From Microcoleus sp. CAWBG506 (GTDB taxonomy: Bacteria > Cyanobacteriota > Cyanobacteriia > Cyanobacteriales > Microcoleaceae): a stretch of 64,000 bases of DNA. Every line of letters begins with the position of its first letter. The first letter of the stretch is position 1. The notes under the pieces were generated by a model that was given only the letters and a program-made list of their open reading frames with translations, searched no databases and was not told the origin of the DNA. The stretch lies in the NCBI GenBank assembly GCA_020883125.1, contig JAHREW010000010.1:30580-94579 (forward strand). The letters are read 5' to 3'. This document shows positions 58,954 through 64,000 of the stretch, piece by piece. The position numbers were made by a program, and so were the translations under genes.

Positions 58954-59387
58954 ACAACCCAAGCAGCGACCAAAAGTTAGTTAATTTCTTGAAGCAACAT
59001 CGCCCAAATTGTCCAGAAGCTGCGCCCGATTTAGAGTTAAAGCTGTTAGCAACAATAGAAAGGAATGAGCAGACAGAAAAAAAGCCAATTTACCGGAAAC
59101 AAGTCAGTTCAATTGTATCTAAAAATAGGTCAATTGTTCCAGGTTTCTCCCAGTGGCGTTTCCCAGTGGCAATTGCCGGGATGCTGATACTTTTTGGGTC
59201 TGGTTATCGCCTGCTAGTCCCCGCACAATTTAACCCGGATGAGGGTGCACACCTAGAAGCATTTCTAGTAAATAATTGGGAAGATGTGTTGCATGATTCT
59301 CGCGCGGAGAATATGAGCGATAGCTCACAAATAGACTGGTTGAATTTTCAGATTCCTGCTGACAGCGAACAGCCCACAAATAACTAA
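58950..59387 (+). CDS. Membrane-anchored anti-sigma factor
   Basis: 145 aa. A cytosolic N-terminal part (1-70) that should bind the sigma factor, one membrane helix (FPVAIAGMLILFGSGYRLLV, ~71-90) and an extracytoplasmic tail of ~50 residues. The zinc-type HxxxCxxC motif is not present. The assignment rests on the overlap with the ECF sigma gene and the topology rather than on a recognised domain. It is followed 20 bp later by the Spy-like gene. Confidence 0.8.
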   Translation: MNNPSSDQKLVNFLKQHRPNCPEAAPDLELKLLATIERNEQTEKKPIYRKQVSSIVSKNRSIVPGFSQWRFPVAIAGMLILFGSGYRLLVPAQFNPDEGAHLEAFLVNNWEDVLHDSRAENMSDSSQIDWLNFQIPADSEQPTNN

Positions 59388-59406
59388 TCTTAAAGAGGTA
59401 AATTTC

Positions 59407-59892
59407 ATGTCAATGCGTCGCATTTCTACCCTAGCCCTTTTAATGCTGACCCTCGGTAGCGCCACCGCCGCCATCGCAATTCCCAATCCCCTACCCGCAG
59501 AAACTATTGCCCAAAATCAGCGACCAAATCGACCTGGTGGTAAGGAAGGTGCGATGTTCGAGAAGCTTAATTTAAGCGCCGACCAAAAACAAAAAATGCA
59601 GGCAGTTCGCGATCGCTATAAAGACCAAATTTCCCAGCGAATGCAAGCTGTGCGTCAAGCCAGACAAGAATTGCAAACAATGATGAGTGGCACTGCTACT
59701 GCCAGCCAGATCCGCGATAAAAACACCCAAATAAGCGGATTAAAAAAGCAGTTGGATGATGTGAGACTTGAAAGTACGCTGGCAATGCGAGACATCCTCA
59801 CACCAGCACAGCGCACCCAATTAGCTGAACTGATGAAGCAGCGCCGCGAAACAGCTAAAAACAGGATGCAAAACGGATCCAAACCTCAGTAA
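59407..59892 (+). CDS. Spy/CpxP-like periplasmic protein
   Basis: 161 aa. A signal peptide (MSMRRISTLALLMLTLGSATAAIAIP), then an all-helical domain with LTXXQ-like motifs (LSADQKQKMQAVRDRYKDQI, LTPAQRTQLAELMKQRR), as in Spy and CpxP, which are periplasmic chaperones or stress sensors. Being in an operon with an ECF sigma/anti-sigma pair, it is likely an envelope-stress effector or feedback sensor. A ribosome site (AAAGAGGT) precedes the ATG and a strong terminator hairpin follows. Confidence 0.88.
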   Translation: MSMRRISTLALLMLTLGSATAAIAIPNPLPAETIAQNQRPNRPGGKEGAMFEKLNLSADQKQKMQAVRDRYKDQISQRMQAVRQARQELQTMMSGTATASQIRDKNTQISGLKKQLDDVRLESTLAMRDILTPAQRTQLAELMKQRRETAKNRMQNGSKPQ

Positions 59893-59915
59893 TACTTACA
59901 TCTAGATCTAGGTTT

Positions 59916-59960
59916 CAGAGAACCAAGACTTCTTTAAGAAGTCTTGGTTCTCTGTGTTAT
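59916..59960 (+). terminator. Long perfect hairpin ending the sigma operon
   Basis: Arms of 19 nt (59916-59934 and 59936-59954) are fully complementary, centred at 59935, followed by TGTTATAATT. This is a strong transcription end. Confidence 0.85.
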
Positions 59961-60005
59961 AATTGATAATTCATATTTATTGTTCAATTTAACAAAAACT
60001 GCTGA

Positions 60006-60695
60006 ATGAATCTCCACAACAATTGTAGTTACATTTATTTACACGGATTTGCTTCCAGTCCCGATTCCCTAAAGGCAAAATATTTCCGCGATCGCTTTTC
60101 TTCCCTAGCAATTGACCTAAAAACTCCCGATCTCAATCACCAAGATTTTTCCAGCCTCACCCTCACCAGGCAATTACACCAAATAGAAACAGCATTTTTG
60201 TCACCCCCAACACTTCAGCCAGTGGCAGAAAATGTCAAAATTCCTGGTGAAGTCACCATCATTGGTTCTAGTTTTGGCGGGCTGACAGCAGCTTGGTTGG
60301 CCCAACGACAACTATCGGTAAAACAAATAGTTTTGTTAGCACCGGCTTTTGACTTTCTCTCCCACTGGCTGCCCCGATTGGGACAGGAACAGTTACAAAA
60401 GTGGCAGTCAGAGAAATATTTACCTGTTTACCACTACGGCGAACAACGTTATCTGCCACTAAATTATCAATTTGTGGAAGATATGGCCCAATACCGTGAA
60501 GAAAAATTAATACGGTCAGTGCCTACGTTAATTATCCACGGTCTGCATGATACAATCATACCGATTCAGGCTAGCAAAAATTTTGCCGCTAACCGTCCCT
60601 GGGTGCAATTAATCGAACTAGAAGACGACCATTCCTTGGGAAATTTTCTAGCAGAAATGTGGGAAGCGATTCAAAATTTTTGCCAATTCAATTAA
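60006..60695 (+). CDS. YqiA/YcfP-type alpha/beta-hydrolase
   Basis: 229 aa. The sequence starts with the esterase-like YIYLHGFASSPDSLKAKYF, has the nucleophile elbow GSSFGGLTAAWLAQ, the acid region LHDTIIPIQAS, and the catalytic His in EDDHSLGNFL, all in order. This matches the YqiA-like group of small alpha/beta-hydrolases; the substrate is not known. It is followed by the glucokinase gene after 32 bp, so the two are likely cotranscribed. Confidence 0.82.
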   Translation: MNLHNNCSYIYLHGFASSPDSLKAKYFRDRFSSLAIDLKTPDLNHQDFSSLTLTRQLHQIETAFLSPPTLQPVAENVKIPGEVTIIGSSFGGLTAAWLAQRQLSVKQIVLLAPAFDFLSHWLPRLGQEQLQKWQSEKYLPVYHYGEQRYLPLNYQFVEDMAQYREEKLIRSVPTLIIHGLHDTIIPIQASKNFAANRPWVQLIELEDDHSLGNFLAEMWEAIQNFCQFN

Positions 60696-60727
60696 AATTT
60701 GATTAGTTTGCAACTCTCAATACTCCA

Positions 60728-61435
60728 ATGACTCAAGAAGATCGATCGACTCGCACCTTAGCCGTTGACATTGGCGGCAGCGGTATCAAAGTGATGGTTT
60801 TGGACGAGGAAGGCCAACCCCAAACGGAACGCAGTCGCTTAGAAACCCCTCAACCACCAAAACCGGAACCAATACTCGAAGCCATAGCCTTCTTAGCTGG
60901 GGGACAAGGGGAATTTGACAGAGTATCCGTCGGTTTCCCCGGAGTAGTGTCTCGCGGCATCACTAAAACCGCATTCAATTTAGACCCCTCTTGGATCGAT
61001 TTTGACCTAGCAACTACTCTCAAAGATCGGTTAGGCAAACCAGTACGAGTGGCTAATGATGCCGACATTCAAGGATTGGGATCAATTGCTGGTAGCGGAG
61101 TAGAATTAGTAGTCACTCTGGGGACAGGTTTCGGTTCTTCTTTATTTGTTGATGGTATTTTAGTCCCTAATTTGGAACTCGGACATCACCCTTTTCGGAA
61201 AGGGGAAACTTACGAACAGCAATTAGGACGTTTTGCTTTAGATACAGTGGGCACGAAAAGATGGAATCGCCGTCTGGAAAAGGCGATCGTCTCCGTGCAA
61301 AATTTGTTTAGTTTGGATTACTTATACCTCGGCGGTGGTAATACTAAAAAAATTGTTTTTGCATTGCCAGCTAAGGTAAAAATAGTGCCAAATGTGACTG
61401 GTTTGTTAGGTGGAATTGCTTTGTGGCGCGATTAA
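60728..61435 (+). CDS. ppgK: Polyphosphate glucokinase (ROK family)
   Basis: 235 aa. ROK kinase: VDIGGSGIKVMVLDEEG (phosphate loop), GFPGVVSRG, VRVANDADIQGLGS (glucose-binding), LGTGFGSSLFVDG, LELGHHPFR (acidic/substrate loop), YLYLGGGN. Family length and the short form match polyphosphate-dependent glucokinase, which phosphorylates glucose using polyphosphate. The C-terminus is complete. Short TCATTAGTCAGTAG repeats follow before hisC. Confidence 0.88.
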   Translation: MTQEDRSTRTLAVDIGGSGIKVMVLDEEGQPQTERSRLETPQPPKPEPILEAIAFLAGGQGEFDRVSVGFPGVVSRGITKTAFNLDPSWIDFDLATTLKDRLGKPVRVANDADIQGLGSIAGSGVELVVTLGTGFGSSLFVDGILVPNLELGHHPFRKGETYEQQLGRFALDTVGTKRWNRRLEKAIVSVQNLFSLDYLYLGGGNTKKIVFALPAKVKIVPNVTGLLGGIALWRD

Positions 61436-61439
61436 AATA

Positions 61440-61497
61440 GTCAGAAGTCATTAGTCAGTAGTCATTAGTCAGTAGTCATTAGTCATTAGCAAATCAT
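61440..61497 (+). repeat. TCATTAG/TCAGTAG heptamer repeats before hisC
   Basis: Seven-base units (TCATTAG and a TCAGTAG variant) in the same orientation as the left arm at 19542, filling the gap between ppgK and hisC. Confidence 0.9.
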
Positions 61498-61500
61498 ACC

Positions 61501-62745
61501 ATGCTACCTTTTATCCGAAAAGACTTAGCCCAACTTACGGCATACACTCCCCATCCGGGTTCGGCTTCGGGAGAATCAGTGCCGTCGAAAAGTGCGATCG
61601 ATCGCCTAGATACCAACGAATGCCCCTACGACTTACCAGCGGAATTAAAACAAAAGTTAGCTTGGAATTATCAGCAGCTAATTGAGACAAATCGCTATCC
61701 CGATGGTGGCCACGCAGCACTGAAAGAGGCGATCGCCCAATACGTCAACGAATCGAGCGCTGAATCTATTCATGTCCCCCCCCTTAGCAAGGGGGGGCTT
61801 CATGTCCCCCCCCTTAGCAAGGGGGGGCTAGGGGGGGTTATACCTCCAAAAACTGCCATCACAGCCGATAATATTTCTGTTGGCAACGGTTCCGATGAAT
61901 TAATTCGATCGCTTTTAATTGCGACCTGCTTGGGTTCGGTTGGGTCAATTCTGGTTGCCAATCCGACCTTTTCGATGTATGGAATCATCGCCCAAACCCT
62001 GGGAATTCCCGTGGTGAGTGTGCCACGAAAACCAGAGACTTTTGAAATGGATATCGAGGAGGCTAAAAGGGCGATCCTCTCCGAGGGCTGCGCTAACGCC
62101 CAAACCGAAAATCCCCCCGTGCGCGTCGTCTTTGTCGTTCATCCCAATTCCCCCACCGCCAATGCTTTGACAACCAATGAAATAGAATGGCTGTCAACTT
62201 TACCCGAAGATCTTTTAGTAGTAATTGACGAAGCCTATTTTGAATTCAGCCAAAACACCTTAGCTGGAAAATTACAAGAACATCCGAATTGGATAATTTT
62301 GCGAACATTTTCCAAAGCATTTCGATTGGCATCCATGAGAGTCGGATATGCGATCGCCAATCCCGAACTAACCGCCGCCTTAGAAAAAATCCGCCTTCCC
62401 TACAACCTCCCAACTTTCTCCCAATTAGCAGCAGAATTTGCCCTAGCCCAGCGCCAATTATTGTTAGCAGTAATCCCTGAAACCAGATCAGAACGAGCTA
62501 AGTTAATTGCAGCGCTCACTCAGCATCAACAATTGCAAATTTGGCCTAGTGCCACTAACTTTGTCTACCTGCGGGTGAAAGCCGACAATCGTAATTTAGC
62601 AGAACAACAACACAAACAAATCATGGAGCAACTAAAAGCTGAAGGAACATTAATTCGCCATACTGGGGGAGGTTTGCGAATTACGGTAGGTAGCCCCCAG
62701 GAAAATCAGCGAACTTGCGATCGCCTTTCCCGGATTTTGACTTGA
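61501..62745 (+). CDS. hisC: Histidinol-phosphate aminotransferase with in-frame repeat insertion
   Basis: 414 aa. PLP-dependent aminotransferase fold I. It transfers the amino group in histidine synthesis. Motifs: [37 protein letters not shown] (substrate/PLP Asn), VIDEAYFEF (PLP Asp), [18 protein letters not shown] (PLP Lys). Usual homologues are ~25 residues shorter: residues ~91-115 are VPPLSKGGL-type repeats translated from two 30-bp DNA repeats. These sit in an early loop before GNGSDE and may be tolerated. The start is the ATG at 61501. Confidence 0.93.
   Translation: MLPFIRKDLAQLTAYTPHPGSASGESVPSKSAIDRLDTNECPYDLPAELKQKLAWNYQQLIETNRYPDGGHAALKEAIAQYVNESSAESIHVPPLSKGGLHVPPLSKGGLGGVIPPKTAITADNISVGNGSDELIRSLLIATCLGSVGSILVANPTFSMYGIIAQTLGIPVVSVPRKPETFEMDIEEAKRAILSEGCANAQTENPPVRVVFVVHPNSPTANALTTNEIEWLSTLPEDLLVVIDEAYFEFSQNTLAGKLQEHPNWIILRTFSKAFRLASMRVGYAIANPELTAALEKIRLPYNLPTFSQLAAEFALAQRQLLLAVIPETRSERAKLIAALTQHQQLQIWPSATNFVYLRVKADNRNLAEQQHKQIMEQLKAEGTLIRHTGGGLRITVGSPQENQRTCDRLSRILT
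61771..61842. repeat. Hairpin repeats inserted inside hisC
   Basis: Two 30-bp tandem units (61771-61800, 61801-61830), each CCCCCCCCTTAGCAAGGGGG with flanks, plus a GGGGGGG extension. The unit length, a multiple of three, keeps the hisC frame open and encodes [10 protein letters not shown] twice. It belongs to the C/G-rich hairpin family of 46240-46330 and 56100-56285. Confidence 0.9.
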
Positions 62746-62795
62746 CAAAAATAATAAAAAATGGTATGAGATGACCAAAATTAATCATACCATTT

Positions 62796-63230
62796 TTAAC
62801 GATCGCTCTGTCGTGCCTGACGAATTGTGTGGGGGAAGACACCGATTAAAAGTGCCAAAGCTCGATCGGGAATTTGTGCCACTGTTGGGACATCAAAATA
62901 CTGTTCAAACTGAGTTAAAAGCATTTGGGCCCGTTCCAAAGCTTCCGGCTTAGCAGTTAACTGTTCCGTCAACCGCACCCAGTGACGCCGAATCCCAAAC
63001 GCTTTCTGTCTTGCTTCGGGAGATTCAGGGTAAACCAAACAAAAGTCGCCTACGGGAATTACCTGCTGAGAGTCAACATCAAAAGCACCCCCGACGGCCG
63101 CCCCTGGCCCTGCAAACTCCGCGTGGAAACGTTTAATTAAAATTAGACCGTTCCGGCGACGGCTATCTACCAGCAACAGTTTACCACTGCTGAGTTCTGC
63201 GATGATGTCCGAGGAGTGGGGGTAATCCAT
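62796..63230 (-). CDS. Conserved cyanobacterial protein, unknown function
   Basis: 144 aa from the ATG at 63230 (MDYPHSSDIIAELSSGKLLLVDSRRRNGLILIKRFHAEF); an upstream TTG would add 15 residues. A beta-rich first half with DSRRRNGLILIKRF, then VIPVGDFCLVYPESPEARQKAFGIRRHWVRLTEQL and a helical C-terminal half (ALERAQMLLTQFEQYFDVPTVAQIPDRALALLIGVFPHTIRQARQ). I have the impression of a conserved cyanobacterial family but cannot name a function. It is divergent from the DUF2358 gene. Confidence 0.7.
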   Translation of the reverse strand: MDYPHSSDIIAELSSGKLLLVDSRRRNGLILIKRFHAEFAGPGAAVGGAFDVDSQQVIPVGDFCLVYPESPEARQKAFGIRRHWVRLTEQLTAKPEALERAQMLLTQFEQYFDVPTVAQIPDRALALLIGVFPHTIRQARQSDR

Positions 63231-63299
63231 CAAATCTGTACTTGGGAGGTGAGATGGCAATGGGAGTGTGGACAATAAAATTATAGTTGAAGTACCTTC

Positions 63300-63758
63300 G
63301 TGTTAAAAGGTGATATCTTGAGTTCGATCGAATATCAAAAGCAGGTAGCGATCGCCCTAGACACACTCAAAGCGGATCTCCCGACCCTTTTTGAGACAGA
63401 CATCTCCTACGACATCTACACAAAAGATGTTTATTTTCAAGACCCTGTTAACAAATTCAAAGGAAAAATCAACTACCGAATTATCTTTTGGACTCTGCGA
63501 TTTCACGGTCAACTATTTTTCACCGAAATTTGCTTCGACCTCCACGACGTGACTCAGACAGCCTCGGATACTATTTTGGCAAATTGGACTGTCCGCGGGG
63601 TATTGCGGGTTCCCTGGAAGGCACGGATTTTTTTCAACGGCTATTCTACTTACAAGCTGGATGAAGATGGCTTAATTTACGAACATATTGATACTTGGGA
63701 CCGATCGCCCGGAGAGATTTTAAAGCAATTTTTCCGCAAGCCAGAAGCAATCAATTAA
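63300..63758 (+). CDS. DUF2358 (SnoaL-like) protein
   Basis: 152 aa from the GTG at 63300; a TTG at 63318 with AAGGTGA upstream is a good alternative. The pattern ADLPTLFETDISYDIYTKDVYFQDPVNKFKGKINYRIIFWTLRFHGQLFFTEICFDLHDV...TIRADWTV-like...YEHIDTWDRSPGEILKQFF is that of DUF2358, an NTF2/SnoaL-like alpha+beta cone found in cyanobacteria and plastids. No catalytic role is established. Confidence 0.8.
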   Translation: MLKGDILSSIEYQKQVAIALDTLKADLPTLFETDISYDIYTKDVYFQDPVNKFKGKINYRIIFWTLRFHGQLFFTEICFDLHDVTQTASDTILANWTVRGVLRVPWKARIFFNGYSTYKLDEDGLIYEHIDTWDRSPGEILKQFFRKPEAIN

Positions 63759-63770
63759 GGGTAACATTTG

Positions 63771-63796
63771 TAGGGGCAACCCCGGTGGTTGCCCTA
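63771..63796 (+). terminator. Hairpin between convergent genes
   Basis: TAGGGGCAACC pairs with GGTTGCCCTA, then TTCTT. It follows the DUF2358 stop by 13 bp and can also serve the convergent gene on the other strand. Confidence 0.65.
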
Positions 63797-63849
63797 TTCT
63801 TAAGATGGTTGCGTCCAAGACTAATTTAGCAACTGCTTCCTAAATTAGC

Positions 63850-64000
63850 TTAACCTAAAATCAAGCCAGATCGCGCCGGCAGACTCAATTCTAAATACCG
63901 AGTTTCCCCTTCCTCTTTCCAAACAAACTCACCTTGACCAAACAGCAATTTCGGGTCAGCATATTTGAAACTTCGTCCGGGTTCTCTTACCTGCATCTCA
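63850..64000 (-). CDS. Partial gene, C-terminal end only
   Basis: The complement strand reads in one open frame from the window edge to TAA at 63850: ...EMQVREPGRSFKYADPKLLF, then GQGEFVWKEEGETRYLELSL and PARSGLILG. A strand-rich end like the C-terminal beta domain of glycoside hydrolase family 13 enzymes (which also finish in a 'LP-x-R/Y-S' segment), but that is only a resemblance. The gene continues outside the window. Confidence 0.5.
   Translation of the reverse strand, partial: EMQVREPGRSFKYADPKLLFGQGEFVWKEEGETRYLELSLPARSGLILG

Overview
The window looks like chromosomal DNA of a filamentous, probably non-heterocystous cyanobacterium (Oscillatoriales: Microcoleus, Oscillatoria or Phormidium type). 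The evidence is dense HIP1-type GCGATCGC octamers, heptameric short tandem repeats, a Vipp1/PspA pair, MenB of phylloquinone synthesis, a Psb35-like membrane peptide and several protein families confined to cyanobacteria. The genus is an inference; no rRNA is present. The only RNA gene seen is tRNA-Lys(UUU).

Left end (1-9346): a REP-associated transposase between REP-like hairpins, then a leftward surface-polysaccharide cassette. It holds two family 2 glycosyltransferases, an ABC-2 permease, an ABC ATPase fused to a sulfotransferase, and a sulfotransferase fused to a degenerate polysaccharide-deacetylase domain. A ~45-residue module of unknown function occurs four times across three of these proteins. 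Together they suggest assembly and ABC export of a sulfated glycan.

9.6-17.2 kb: a beta-CASP metallo-hydrolase with a cysteine-rich tail, a small conserved protein, a CapA-like membrane protein, a TnpB remnant, an aldose epimerase, tRNA-Lys and class II fructose-bisphosphate aldolase. 17.7-25 kb: a periplasmic adaptor and two MacB-type permeases, split by two ~54-unit heptamer arrays in inverted orientation around a REP hairpin, then an RTX/vanadium-haloperoxidase chimera. 25-31.6 kb: a PlsY-like/PEP-synthase fusion, a Psb35-like peptide, a DICT/HD-GYP-like protein, a pentapeptide protein and a DUF2993 protein.

32-38.5 kb mixes live genes (ECF-type ATPase, LysR regulator, Uma2, IspD, GT9) with relics: a purU fragment, a decayed membrane-protein gene and an internally deleted STAND NTPase. 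38.7-45.5 kb: HlyD adaptor with its MarR regulator and a palindromic operator, a GmhB-like phosphatase, vipp1 and pspA in tandem, and a SPOR-like protein. 45.5-47 kb: a TnpB element broken by a stop codon and by a 146-bp MITE with a clean TAA duplication.

47.4-64 kb is mostly housekeeping: menB, tadA, plsC, a MacB-type ATPase (possible partner of the distant permeases), gor, an ECF sigma/anti-sigma/Spy-like operon, polyphosphate glucokinase and hisC. It also carries Uma2 and HNH nucleases and a second wrecked STAND NTPase (NACHT-HEAT). Intergenic regions throughout hold palindromic repeat families, some of which have also entered coding sequence in frame (hisC, the PEP-synthase fusion).
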